A stretch of 64,000 nt of DNA, from positions 33,047 to 97,046 of the forward strand of contig NZ_BPFA01000018.1 in NCBI RefSeq assembly GCF_019655055.1, in the 5' to 3' direction. Shown piece after piece: positions 44,086 through 53,213 of the stretch (positions within the stretch are counted from its first letter, which is position 1; each line of letters starts with the position of its first letter). Position numbers and translations under genes: made by a program. The notes beneath the pieces are model-generated. The model had not been told where the DNA came from. It ran no database searches and worked only from the letters and a program-made list of their open reading frames with translations. Source of the stretch: Shewanella sp. MBTL60-112-B2. Its GTDB lineage: Bacteria; Pseudomonadota; Gammaproteobacteria; Enterobacterales; Shewanellaceae.

Positions 44086-45537
44086 CTATAGCTTAGCTTC
44101 GAAGCTATCGAATTGCTGTTTAATCGCTGCAGATGGGCTTTGCAATTTACTAACAATGACACCGGTAAGGGTGGCTAGAATAAAGCCAGGAAGGATTTCA
44201 TAGATGTCAAAAATATGACCAGAAAGTTGCTTCCAAATCACAACGGTTAGCGCACCAACAATAATAGTCGCCACTGCACCGTTGCGGCTGTAACCGCGCC
44301 AAAATAGAGACAATAACACCACCGGACCGAAAGCCGCGCCAAAGCCTGCCCAAGCATAGCTAACTAAACCTAGTACGCTGCTATCTGGGTTGAGGGCAAC
44401 AACACCAGCAATGACGGCAATCGCTAACACGCCAATACGACCGACAAGCATCAATTCTTTACTTGTCGCCTGAGGACGTAACCACTTCTTATAGAAATCT
44501 TCGGTGATGACACTCGAGCACACTAAAAGTTGTGAATCGATAGTACTCATAATGGCCGACAAAATAGCGGCAATAAGCAAACCGCCAATCCAAGGATTAA
44601 ATGCAGCGTGGGCAAGGTGGATAAACACGGTTTCAGGGTTTGTTAGTGGCTCGGCTGCAAAATACAGGCTACCAGCAATACCTGTGGCCAATGCACCGAC
44701 AAGGGCTAGTAGCATCCAACTCATGGCGATACGGCGTGAAACCGGAATATCGTCTGGTGAGGCGATAGCCATAAAACGAGACAGAATATGCGGCTGACCA
44801 AAATAGCCCAGTCCCCATGCTAATAGCGATATGAAGCCAATAAAGGTGGTGTTTTCATTGAACATAGACAGCATTGCGGGGTCGATGTTTTCCAAGCCTG
44901 CTTGTGTCTCTGGCTGACTAAAAATAGCCACAGGAACAATTAGCAGTGCAACAAGCATCAGGCAGCCTTGGAAAAAGTCGGTCCAACTCACGGCAAAGAA
45001 ACCGCCAACAAAGGTATAGGCTACGATAATGGTAGAGCCAATGATCAAGGCCAAGGTGTAATCTAGCCCGAATACTTTTTCAAATAAAATTGCCCCACCC
45101 ACCATGCCAGACGAAGCGTAAAAGGTGAAGAATACTAAGATAGTCACAGCTGAAACTAGCTTTAGTATGCCTTTATTATCTTCAAAACGTTTTTCGAAGA
45201 AGTCAGGTAGCGTGAGAGCGTTATCGGTAAACTGAGTGTAAACACGTAAACGTTTAGCGACAAATAGCCAGTTTAGCCAAGCGCCGAACACTAGGCCTAT
45301 GCCAATCCATGCTTCACCTAATCCGCCTAGGTAAACAGCTCCAGGCAAGCCTAAAAGTAGCCAACCAGACATGTCTGATGCGCCAACACTGAGTGCTGTC
45401 ACCGCGGGTCCCATTCCTCGGCCACCAAGAATATAATCATCTACTGAGTCTGTGGCTTTATAAGCCCATAAGCCAATCCCCATCATTAAAGCGAGATAGG
45501 CGATAAAAGTTATTAAAACAGGTAATTCAATTGTCAT
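44086..45537 (-). CDS. putP: Sodium/proline symporter PutP
   Basis: A 483-residue sodium:solute symporter of the SSS family with about thirteen membrane segments. It closely follows PutP: DDYILGGRGMGPAVTALSVG, ASDMSGWLLLGLPGAVYLGG, then GWGLGYFGQPH-like LLAWGLGYFGQPHILSRFMA. It imports L-proline with Na+ for use as nutrient or osmolyte. Usual partner putA is not adjacent. Start ATG at 45535-45537. Single-gene unit with a terminator downstream. Confidence 0.95.
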   Translation of the reverse strand: MTIELPVLITFIAYLALMMGIGLWAYKATDSVDDYILGGRGMGPAVTALSVGASDMSGWLLLGLPGAVYLGGLGEAWIGIGLVFGAWLNWLFVAKRLRVYTQFTDNALTLPDFFEKRFEDNKGILKLVSAVTILVFFTFYASSGMVGGAILFEKVFGLDYTLALIIGSTIIVAYTFVGGFFAVSWTDFFQGCLMLVALLIVPVAIFSQPETQAGLENIDPAMLSMFNENTTFIGFISLLAWGLGYFGQPHILSRFMAIASPDDIPVSRRIAMSWMLLALVGALATGIAGSLYFAAEPLTNPETVFIHLAHAAFNPWIGGLLIAAILSAIMSTIDSQLLVCSSVITEDFYKKWLRPQATSKELMLVGRIGVLAIAVIAGVVALNPDSSVLGLVSYAWAGFGAAFGPVVLLSLFWRGYSRNGAVATIIVGALTVVIWKQLSGHIFDIYEILPGFILATLTGVIVSKLQSPSAAIKQQFDSFEAKL

Positions 45538-45638
45538 GTGTGATTCACGCTTCTTTATCTTTTCTATTTATGTGAAGCGCTATGCTAGCAGATCTATGAG
45601 CTTGAGCCCAATAAAGCAGGGAAATGCGATGAAGATCT

Positions 45639-45669
45639 AACCAATGATGCTTGTTAAGCACCATTGGTT
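45639..45669. terminator. Hairpin after the DUF3379 gene
   Basis: AACCAATGATGCTT / AAGCACCATTGGTT with a GTT loop (14 bp, one mismatch) lies 10 bp past the DUF3379 stop codon on the minus strand. No T run. Confidence 0.55.
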
Positions 45670-45678
45670 GTGAAGGGG

Positions 45679-46383
45679 TTAGATAAATGTATGTTCTATT
45701 TCGCTCTTAACGTAATCAAGATCTTGATTCTTTTCACCAACAAGTAACATGTAAGCGTTATCAGTTTCAAAGCCCATGCCTTGGTATTTGTTATCGGTAA
45801 AAGCTTCCTCAAGTACCATACGATCTTCGAGTGGCACGATAAACAGTGTGACTTTCTCTTTTTTTCCTTGCATGACTAAGTGCAGGCTTTTTACACCTTG
45901 AAAGTCACAATAGGTGCTATAAAACACCTTACCAGGCTGCTCGGTAAACTTCATATTGCTACCGCCATTGAGGGAAGCAAGTTGAAAGTTTACATCTTGA
46001 TAAGCGACATCTTGGTCGACGTGTAGCGCTTTCTCTTCATGATAGACATGAGCTAATGCATGCTGGCCCAAATCGACGGGGCCCATTCTTAGCAAGGTGA
46101 AGGTCATTCCTGCTAAAAACGCTACTGACGCAACTAAGGCGAATGCAAAGCCCGTTTTGCGTCGCTGTGAATGATGATGTTGTAATTGCTGCCTTAATAA
46201 TAATTTAGCGGCAAGGTCGTCAGGCACATCGACTTTGAGAGCTCGCTCTATCTTAGCGTCTAAGCCTTTTAGCTCATTTAAGAAAGCTTCTCTTTCAGCT
46301 GACTCCATAGCCGCATCGATAAAGTCTGGCTCTTGACTATTGGGGTCACTGTAGGCCTGACGGCGAAACTTAAGCTCATCCAT
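45679..46383 (-). CDS. DUF3379 protein, probable anti-sigma factor
   Basis: A 234-residue single-pass membrane protein. The acidic cytoplasmic N-terminus (about 1-75) includes FLNELKGLDAKIERALKVDVPDDLA. A transmembrane helix follows (GFAFALVASVAFLAGMTFTLL, about 79-99) and then a periplasmic domain. The gene overlaps the end of the ECF sigma gene by 8 bp, the normal layout for a sigma factor and its membrane-bound inhibitor. DUF3379 pairs with such sigma factors in Shewanella and Vibrio. The zinc-binding anti-sigma motif is absent. Confidence 0.82.
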   Translation of the reverse strand: MDELKFRRQAYSDPNSQEPDFIDAAMESAEREAFLNELKGLDAKIERALKVDVPDDLAAKLLLRQQLQHHHSQRRKTGFAFALVASVAFLAGMTFTLLRMGPVDLGQHALAHVYHEEKALHVDQDVAYQDVNFQLASLNGGSNMKFTEQPGKVFYSTYCDFQGVKSLHLVMQGKKEKVTLFIVPLEDRMVLEEAFTDNKYQGMGFETDNAYMLLVGEKNQDLDYVKSEIEHTFI

Positions 46384-46939
46384 TGGACTGCCCCCTGAAC
46401 TGTGGTTGCTCGAGTTGCTCTTTAAGTTGATTTCTAGCTCTAAATAAACGTGTCATAACGGTATTGCGATTTAAATCGAGAATTTTTGCTATTTCATCAC
46501 CGCTAAAGCCACCAATGACTTGCAGTAGTAGCGGCTCTCGATACTCAAGCTCCAATTTGGAAATCTGCCTACGTATTAAGTGTTGCTCAGCGAGCTCTTC
46601 AGTGCTGCCAGAAACCGTATCTTCAATAAACTCTTGTTCAACATCTGAGTAGTTAAACTGTTTACGTTCAAAACGTCTGGCATTTTCACGGCGTAAAATA
46701 GTGATTAACCATGCTTTGGCAGCTTTCTCGTCTTTTAATGAGTCAAGCGAGCGCCAAGCACGTAAAAATGTTTCTTGGGTGATGTCTTCAGCGATGTGTT
46801 TATCTCCGCAAAGCCAATAGGCGAAACGGTAAATATCTGCGTGAAGTGCCCTGACAAGGCTATCGTATCGTCGTTGTTTGCTAACCATGTCTGAAGAGAC
46901 CGTGGACTTCGACTTTTTATTGCGCCAACTATCAAACAT
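46376..46939 (-). CDS. ECF-type RNA polymerase sigma factor
   Basis: A 187-residue sigma-70 family protein. Region 2 is DIYRFAYWLCGDKHIAEDITQETFLRAWRSL (about 35-66) and region 4 is LLQVIGGFSGDEIAKILDLNRNTVMTRLFRAR (about 138-170). The first 30 residues are basic and Ser-rich. It is translationally coupled to a DUF3379 membrane protein that probably holds it inactive. Target genes and inducing signal are unknown. Confidence 0.92.
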   Translation of the reverse strand: MFDSWRNKKSKSTVSSDMVSKQRRYDSLVRALHADIYRFAYWLCGDKHIAEDITQETFLRAWRSLDSLKDEKAAKAWLITILRRENARRFERKQFNYSDVEQEFIEDTVSGSTEELAEQHLIRRQISKLELEYREPLLLQVIGGFSGDEIAKILDLNRNTVMTRLFRARNQLKEQLEQPQFRGQSNG

Positions 46940-47088
46940 TTTAATTTTTCTAACGGGATGAATGGAATACAGCTTACTCTCGTTAAGTTGTTAATACCAA
47001 TGCTTGGTTCTGTTGATATTGTGTAGAGGAATTCGTTTTGAGAGGAGGGGGATTGGGTTGGTTATTTATTGGATGCAGTTATTAACCA

Positions 47089-47131
47089 TTAAGAGCAGTT
47101 ATCGGTATTAATTGACGATAACTGCTCTTAA
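47089..47131. terminator. 16-bp perfect inverted repeat
   Basis: TTAAGAGCAGTTATCG / CGATAACTGCTCTTAA with an 11-base loop lies 13 bp past the last gene of the Bat operon (minus strand). The stem is long, but the downstream side lacks a T run. Confidence 0.6.
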
Positions 47132-47144
47132 GTAAAAAGCTTTG

Positions 47145-48779
47145 TTAGCTAGGATTAAGTTTTGCGAGTACTGGATCTTTAGCTTGGCGAGAGTTGGCCT
47201 TAGCCATTTTGGCAATCGATAGGATCAGAGCAAAATCGATCGTACTAGATTGCTGATTAGAACTGTACGCGCTTTGCTGTAACTGGCTTATACAATCGCT
47301 TAAACGGCTATCCGTTGCTGCAATCTGAGTTAAGGTCATTGGACTTTGATGTAGCTCGCTATAATAACGAGTCAGTGCATTTAGCACCCCAGCGGCATTT
47401 TTTGCATGACAAGCAGTTTGCAGGTGCGTTAAGGCCGAATGGGGCGGAGCAGCCTTTGTCGTTGAGTCTATATTGGACTGTGTAGGCTTCTTGCTACGCT
47501 CTTTTAACCAAAGGAGTAAAGTGATGACCCATAAACAGCCAAGCACTAAAGATAACCAAGGCCAAAAACCAGCACCATTATTACTTAAGTGTGTGGAGAC
47601 TTGAGGTTGTAAAGGCTCAGTTGCTGCGCCACCTATCACTGTAATAGTTCGCGCGGGTAATGTTGCAAATTGCTGTTTGTTTAGATGTGGGTTCCACCAG
47701 GGAACTTTGATTTCAGGCAAGGTGTATGTGCCAGCTTGAGTGGCGACAATTGCCGTAGTTTGCGTCAATTGAGACACCATCTGGTTGTCGCGTAGAAAAG
47801 TGTTACGTTGTGGCTTTTCTGGGTAGGTTTTAAGTGCGTCTGGTGTCTTAATGACGATTTCAGGCAGACTTGTTTCATCGACATTAGATGCCAGTAAATT
47901 GATGGTACGAGTGATAGGGTCGCCAACTTTAAACTCGGTTTGTGTTTGCGGCCAATCTTCTTTTAATACAACCAAGTCCGATACGAGCCACTGTCCCTGA
48001 TAGTCTGCAGGAATCGGCTTGATGAGTACCGTCATTTTTGGCGCTTGAGTCTGAGTTGGACGACTTTCATTGAAAGAGAACATGGCGCCGTTGCGTCTAG
48101 ACTGAATCATGACATCGCCAGCGAAACTGGCACCGTCAATAGCGAGCTGCCCAGGTTGGTCTGCGACTATTGCATAGTTGCGTTCAATGACGCGGTAACG
48201 GCGACCATTGACGACATCGGTACTGTCATTGTCTTCACCGAGCTGCTTTATTTGCGCACCTTCTAGGTTTGGTGCATTCAATACACCTCGCTGTAGTTCT
48301 AGCGCTAAATAGAGCTTTACCTTATAAGTCAGCATTTGACCTACATAGGCCTGCTCACTGGATAAGTTGGCACGCATAAAGATATCTTTCATCTGTTGAG
48401 GCTGCGAACCTGCTTTTAAAATAGATAAAGAGATAGGTTTAGAGCTGATACCATCGATAGTAAAAGCTGGAATCGTGACAGTACCGATATTTTTAGGCGA
48501 TAACAGCACTTGCCAGCGCGTCTCGTTACTCGCGTCAAAATTCATTATTTGCTTGCTGCGGCTGATACTGGTTCGGCCTACAATAAAGTCTTTTAGCAAC
48601 GAAGAAGTATCGAGTTTACCGCTATTCATATCGTCATTTGCGGTGACGGTTAGGACTAAAGACTCACCTTCCATAACGGGGTTACGGTCGACAGAGGCTT
48701 GCAGCGAGGTGATCGCACTAGCTGGAAAGGCGGCTGTGAGGGCGATAAGCGCGAGGAGAAAAATATGCCGTATTACCAC
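47145..48779 (-). CDS. batD: BatD-like protein (oxygen tolerance)
   Basis: A 544-residue membrane-anchored protein of the BatD family. Signal peptide LLALIALTAAFPASA, a long periplasmic beta-rich region (SLQASVDRNPVMEGESLVLTVTAND at its start), then one C-terminal membrane helix (GFWPWLSLVLGCLWVITLLLWL, about 408-429) and a cytoplasmic helical tail. The start is GTG, overlapping the previous gene by 7 bp. Last gene of a six-gene MoxR/Bat unit thought to assemble or protect envelope or metal-containing complexes; the molecular role is not settled. Confidence 0.88.
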   Translation of the reverse strand: MVIRHIFLLALIALTAAFPASAITSLQASVDRNPVMEGESLVLTVTANDDMNSGKLDTSSLLKDFIVGRTSISRSKQIMNFDASNETRWQVLLSPKNIGTVTIPAFTIDGISSKPISLSILKAGSQPQQMKDIFMRANLSSEQAYVGQMLTYKVKLYLALELQRGVLNAPNLEGAQIKQLGEDNDSTDVVNGRRYRVIERNYAIVADQPGQLAIDGASFAGDVMIQSRRNGAMFSFNESRPTQTQAPKMTVLIKPIPADYQGQWLVSDLVVLKEDWPQTQTEFKVGDPITRTINLLASNVDETSLPEIVIKTPDALKTYPEKPQRNTFLRDNQMVSQLTQTTAIVATQAGTYTLPEIKVPWWNPHLNKQQFATLPARTITVIGGAATEPLQPQVSTHLSNNGAGFWPWLSLVLGCLWVITLLLWLKERSKKPTQSNIDSTTKAAPPHSALTHLQTACHAKNAAGVLNALTRYYSELHQSPMTLTQIAATDSRLSDCISQLQQSAYSSNQQSSTIDFALILSIAKMAKANSRQAKDPVLAKLNPS

Positions 48780-50746
48780 TGTTCGTTTTCCTTAGAATTG
48801 ATGCCTTGTTGGCGGCGTTTCTGATACTCAAGTTGCATTTTGTTTCGCAGTAAAACCTGTGGGTCATCGGCAACGGCTCGTAGTGCCCGTTCCATTTCAG
48901 GTGGTAGTGGTTCATCTGTTGGGATGGGGCTTGCGGCGACTTGCTCTGTTTGCTCCGCAGCTTGATTTTGCTTCTCGGCCTCAGCTGTTGCGGCTTGCGC
49001 TTGCTGTTTAGCTAGTTCTTCTTGCTCTTTAGTTTGTTGAGTAGACTGACTATTAGCTTGAGTTTGCTCGGCCTTGTTTTCATCATCCTTTTCGTCATCA
49101 GGGTTTGCTTGCATTTCAGCTTCATTATTTGCCTGCTGTTGATTAGCAGCTTGTTCTTGTGACTGGCTCTGTTCAGATTTTGCATTATCTTGCTGGTTGT
49201 CTTTTGACTGTGACTCAGAGCTTTGTGACTGAGCCTCGGAGCTTTGTGATTGATCATCGCCCTGGTTTTTATCCGAGTCTTGCTCTGGACTGTTTTCAGA
49301 GTTCTTATCTGAGTTTTGCTCAGAACTTTGCTCAGAACTTTGCTCAGAATTTTGATCGGAACTTTGACCTGAGTTTTGATCAGAACTCTGCTGCTCTTGT
49401 TGCTGTTGCTGTTGCAGTTGTTTAGCCAGGTCAAGATTGCCCTTTGCGGCATCAAACTGTGGACTCTTATCTAGGGCTGATTGATAACGCTCTTGAGCCT
49501 CGGCGTACTTACCTAACTGCATCAAGCTATTGCCTTGATTGTATAGACCGTTGGCAGAGTCATCTTTTTCAAAAGCCTTAAGTGCTTGCTCATAGTTTTC
49601 TGCTTTATAAAGCGCGCTTGCTTGCCATTGCGGGCTCTTGAATTGACTCGCAGCATTTTTATAGTCTTGCGCCTGATAAGCTTGCATCGCTTGTTGATCT
49701 TGGGTTTGCCAAAGATCATCCCAAGTGCTTGCATAGACTTGTCCACTAGGCTGAAACAAGACTAATAGAGCAAGGCCTGCCATCATGCCATTTCTAAAGC
49801 TCAATAAGGCTGGCAATAGTAAAAGTAGCGCAAAGTAGGGGCCTATATCTTGCCAAGTTTCTCCTTCGAGATCGCTTGCCTTAGTATCTTGCGTGTTAGC
49901 AAGCCATTGCTTAATTTGCGTGACATCTGCGCCGTCTGCGCGACTTGGAACTAAAATTCCATTGGCCTCTGTGGCGAGTTCCTTTAGCAAGCTGTAATCA
50001 GTTTTAGCAACGACAACTTGATTAGCATTATCACGTAATAATTGACCATCGGGTAATTTGATCGGCGAACCCTGTTGGCTACCGAAGGCGATAATTGCCA
50101 GTCGATACTGACTATCCGTTAGCACAGATTCAGCGCGTTTAAATTGCGTTGAGGATACGCCGTCGGTGAACAAAATAATGTCGCCGCGAACGTGACCTCC
50201 TTGGCTAAGTAAAGATTTTGCCTGGATAATTGCCGCCTCAAGGTTGGAGCCTCTTACTGGCATTATGCTTGGCGTTAGGGTGGGTAGTAGGTTTAATAGT
50301 GTCGCTTTATCTCGCGTGAGTGGACTAATGGTAAAAGCATCTCCAGCATAGGCTATCAGCCCCGTTTCACCTTCCGAGAGGCCATCGATAAGATCTGTGG
50401 CTCTAAATTTCGCCTGAGTTAAACGATTAGGCACCAAGTCATTGGCATACATAGATAAAGACATATCCATGACGATGACTCGTCCCTGAGCCGACTCAAA
50501 GACAGGTAGGGATCTTTTCTCAAATGCAGGCCCAGAAAGAGCAAAAACAGCAATAAACCAAGCTATGGCTAGGTAAGCAATATTGTTGTGTTTCTTCTTC
50601 ATCGAACCACCCACAAGCACCTTGGCTAAGTGGGGAGCAATATAGCGGTTCCAGCTTGAGCTTGCAGCCTTGCTCTTAAATAACAGCAATAGCAGTAAGG
50701 CTAATGGAATAAGGGCTAAGAACCATTCGGGACGCAGAAAATGCAT
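48773..50746 (-). CDS. BatB/BatC-type fusion: VWA domain plus TPR
   Basis: A 657-residue membrane protein. Two N-terminal membrane helices flank residues 1-75. A von Willebrand A domain (about 85-270) has the MIDAS start VIVMDMSLSMYANDL (D-x-S-x-S). Further helices are at about 300-340. TPR repeats (about 365-430, SALYKAENYEQALKAFEKDD, LYNQGNSLMQLGKYAEAQERY) lead to a very long Gln/Ser/Asn/Glu-rich low-complexity tail (about 440-610) and a conserved end (EPLPPEMERALRAVADDPQ, then LLRNKMQLEYQKRRQQG). It combines roles split between BatB and BatC elsewhere. Confidence 0.9.
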   Translation of the reverse strand: MHFLRPEWFLALIPLALLLLLLFKSKAASSSWNRYIAPHLAKVLVGGSMKKKHNNIAYLAIAWFIAVFALSGPAFEKRSLPVFESAQGRVIVMDMSLSMYANDLVPNRLTQAKFRATDLIDGLSEGETGLIAYAGDAFTISPLTRDKATLLNLLPTLTPSIMPVRGSNLEAAIIQAKSLLSQGGHVRGDIILFTDGVSSTQFKRAESVLTDSQYRLAIIAFGSQQGSPIKLPDGQLLRDNANQVVVAKTDYSLLKELATEANGILVPSRADGADVTQIKQWLANTQDTKASDLEGETWQDIGPYFALLLLLPALLSFRNGMMAGLALLVLFQPSGQVYASTWDDLWQTQDQQAMQAYQAQDYKNAASQFKSPQWQASALYKAENYEQALKAFEKDDSANGLYNQGNSLMQLGKYAEAQERYQSALDKSPQFDAAKGNLDLAKQLQQQQQQEQQSSDQNSGQSSDQNSEQSSEQSSEQNSDKNSENSPEQDSDKNQGDDQSQSSEAQSQSSESQSKDNQQDNAKSEQSQSQEQAANQQQANNEAEMQANPDDEKDDENKAEQTQANSQSTQQTKEQEELAKQQAQAATAEAEKQNQAAEQTEQVAASPIPTDEPLPPEMERALRAVADDPQVLLRNKMQLEYQKRRQQGINSKENEQW

Positions 50747-50748
50747 GG

Positions 50749-51771
50749 TTAACGTCCTCCTTTTGCTAGTTGGGCTTTATCTCTTAAATTGGCTTTAAAT
50801 CTTACTTTAAAGAGTGTCACTTGCGTCAATGCGCTAAGAACAGATGCTAATAGGGCTAACGCTAGAGGCCAATAAAATAACTCTGATTGAGGGCGGTAAC
50901 TGAGTTGATCACGGCTGACAGGCTCCAAAGTATCGATTACCTGATAGATCTGCTCTAATTCCTCTGTATTGCGGGCTCTAAAATATTGACCGCCAGTGGT
51001 TTTGGCAATGTCTTGCAATTGGGACTCGTCGAGATCCATGGATGGGTTGACTCTTTCTTTGCCAAATAGGGTTCTGCGTTCCATGACATCAGCGCCAACA
51101 CCTACGGTATAGATGGTGATCCCTTTTTGGGCGGCAATCTGGCTAGCTTGCTCTGGTGATATGGCGCCAGCATTGTTAGAACCATCGGTGAGTAAAATTA
51201 ATACTCGATTACTCTGTTCGACTTTATCGAAACGTTTAACACCAAGGGCAATAGCTTCGCCGATGGCAGTTTGTTTACCAACCAGACCGATTTGAGCTTC
51301 TTTTAAATATTGCGCCACAGAGCGTCTATCTTGGGTCAGTGGAGATTGCAGATAGGCGTGATCGGCGAACAGGATCAGACCGATACGATCGCCTTTTCTG
51401 CGCTCAATAAAGTCGCTAATGACATGTTGGATAAGAGTAAAGCGGTCTACCACCTTACCGTCTATTACCATGTCTTCAATTTGCATACTGCCGGAGAGAT
51501 CGACTGATAACATAAGGTCACGACCTTTACTAGGCAGTTCAATCGCTTCACCTACCCAAAGGGGGCGGGCGCAAGCTACAACCAGTAAGCACCAGACTAT
51601 CCAGTAGCGTTTTCTGCTCTGCTTACTTTTCTCGGTGATAGTCACTTGGCTCGGCAAGCTTGCTCCGGGTAACAGTAGATGACCGCCTTGAGGTTGTTTC
51701 TGCTGCTTGCTTCTAAATATCAGTGGCAAAGGTAGTAGCAGTAATAAAAATGGCCAGGCGAGGGTTAGCAT
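50749..51771 (-). CDS. batA: BatA-like VWA domain membrane protein
   Basis: A 340-residue protein with N-terminal hydrophobic segments (LAWPFLLLLLPLPLIF), a von Willebrand A domain containing a complete MIDAS (LMLSVDLSGSMQIEDM and LILLTDGSNNAGAISPEQA), and a C-terminal membrane helix (about 305-328). The VWA fold binds metal and mediates protein contacts. It overlaps the DUF4381 gene start region by 7 bp and precedes the VWA-TPR gene by 2 bp, so the operon is tightly coupled. Confidence 0.92.
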   Translation of the reverse strand: MLTLAWPFLLLLLPLPLIFRSKQQKQPQGGHLLLPGASLPSQVTITEKSKQSRKRYWIVWCLLVVACARPLWVGEAIELPSKGRDLMLSVDLSGSMQIEDMVIDGKVVDRFTLIQHVISDFIERRKGDRIGLILFADHAYLQSPLTQDRRSVAQYLKEAQIGLVGKQTAIGEAIALGVKRFDKVEQSNRVLILLTDGSNNAGAISPEQASQIAAQKGITIYTVGVGADVMERRTLFGKERVNPSMDLDESQLQDIAKTTGGQYFRARNTEELEQIYQVIDTLEPVSRDQLSYRPQSELFYWPLALALLASVLSALTQVTLFKVRFKANLRDKAQLAKGGR

Positions 51772-52283
51772 TGTTTGGCCTCACTGGTTGTATTACTGAT
51801 GGCATTAGCTTTTGCACTAGCCAGTGGAAGCGCGGCTTTTAGCCAGTTTTGAGCATGTTGCTTAAGCGCCATTTTTTCATCTTGGTTAAGCTGGGCTTTT
51901 TGAAAGCGCAGGGCTAAGAGTTTCCCTAGCTCATCTTGCGGTTTATCAACCTGTGCGTTTAACCATTGGTACCAATCATCGCCGCTGAGCTGAGCCACGT
52001 GTTCGCGGCAGGTGTAACTCATAGCCGCGCGTTTAAGTAGGCTACTCACTTCAACGGCAAATTGCGGACTGTTTTGATCTATTGCCGCAAGTTCTTTAAG
52101 TGCGACTCGCTTGGCAGCGCTGATCTGTCTACGTTTTTTAATCCAAACAATGAGTAAAGCGGTAACGATTATGATAATAACGAGACTGAGCCAATAGCCG
52201 TAAGCGAGTGGCCACACACCGATCTCGGCGGGTGTCTGAATGTCTTGCATACTTGCAAGTGCTGGATTGATAGGATTGCTCAT
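51765..52283 (-). CDS. DUF4381 membrane protein
   Basis: A 172-residue protein of the DUF4381 family found in MoxR/VWA operons. One membrane helix (GYWLSLVIIIIVTALLIVWIKKRR, about 29-52) is followed by a cytoplasmic helical domain with YTCREHVAQLSGDDWYQWLNAQ. Function is unknown. It is placed between DUF58 and BatA, with 1-bp spacing on one side and overlap on the other, so it is certainly co-translated with them. Confidence 0.88.
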   Translation of the reverse strand: MSNPINPALASMQDIQTPAEIGVWPLAYGYWLSLVIIIIVTALLIVWIKKRRQISAAKRVALKELAAIDQNSPQFAVEVSSLLKRAAMSYTCREHVAQLSGDDWYQWLNAQVDKPQDELGKLLALRFQKAQLNQDEKMALKQHAQNWLKAALPLASAKANAISNTTSEAKQC

Positions 52284-53213
52284 CTATCGCAATGCCCCTA
52301 ACTGTTGATTGAGTCGGATCCCTGCATCAACAATGCGGGTTTCAACGTTAAGTTTTTGCATCATTTCAATAAAAATATCTTGTTGATGTTGCTGACCTGC
52401 TAGCCACTGCTCATAACTGTTTCTATCGAGTAGCAGTTCTTTGCCGCCTTCTCTTACCGGAAGCTGAAAATGCTTGGGTAGATTGAGCAGCCCTTGACGA
52501 AGTGGATCCGTAATTAAAAACGCACCCAAATCGCAGTGGCGTTTCAAGTCTGAAAGCGCCGCCAAACAACTTGGAGTGAAATTACTGCCATCGGAAACTA
52601 TCCAGATGAGTGAGCCCGGCTTGGCGAGGCGGCGAAGCCGTTGACACGCTTTGAGCAGGTGTTCAGGTTCTGGACTCTGGTCGGCGATATTTTGCAGTTG
52701 TCTGCTATGCAAGGTTTTAATCGCAGAGATCACCTGCAAAATGCCTTGTTGGCGACTCCGCGGTTTAAGCTCAATATGTTCTTGCTCGGTAGCGATTAAT
52801 GCCCCTAGGCGGTCGCCATGTAAAATAGCGCTCCAGCCAAGGGTGGTAGCAAGATGTGCCGCTTGCACTGATTGCAACATCAAGCTTGAGCCAAAGTAGA
52901 GGCTATGACTGAGATCCAGTAGCAGTAGCACAGGGCGCTCACGCTCTTCGACAAACAGCTTGGTGTGAGCCTTACCGGTTCTAGCTGTAACGCGCCAGTC
53001 AATGGTGCGCACGTCATCACCACTTTGATAATGACGCACCTCGGCAAACTCCATGCCACGACCTTTTATCAAGCTCGCTCTATGGCCCGCGAGGCTCGCC
53101 TTAGCTTTAGAGCGTTTTTCAGGCAAAGCTTTTGCGAGGCTCTGACAAGCCAGTAACTCTTTTTCGGTAATATTAATGCCGTCGCTAAACAACGGCAGTT
53201 CAGAGTTGACCAT
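52284..53213 (-). CDS. DUF58 domain protein
   Basis: A 309-residue protein with the DUF58 core RHYQSGDDVRTIDWRVTARTGKAHTKLFVEERE (about 61-93) inside a VWA-like fold. The second part has LLDLSHSLYFGSS, a degenerate MIDAS. It is a usual companion of MoxR ATPases and may be their client. Its start codon overlaps the moxR stop codon by one base. Confidence 0.92.
   Translation of the reverse strand: MVNSELPLFSDGINITEKELLACQSLAKALPEKRSKAKASLAGHRASLIKGRGMEFAEVRHYQSGDDVRTIDWRVTARTGKAHTKLFVEERERPVLLLLDLSHSLYFGSSLMLQSVQAAHLATTLGWSAILHGDRLGALIATEQEHIELKPRSRQQGILQVISAIKTLHSRQLQNIADQSPEPEHLLKACQRLRRLAKPGSLIWIVSDGSNFTPSCLAALSDLKRHCDLGAFLITDPLRQGLLNLPKHFQLPVREGGKELLLDRNSYEQWLAGQQHQQDIFIEMMQKLNVETRIVDAGIRLNQQLGALR

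Noticed and set aside
49012..49455. 147-residue minus-strand ORF
   Set aside because: Out-of-frame reading of the Gln/Ser-rich tail of the VWA-TPR protein.
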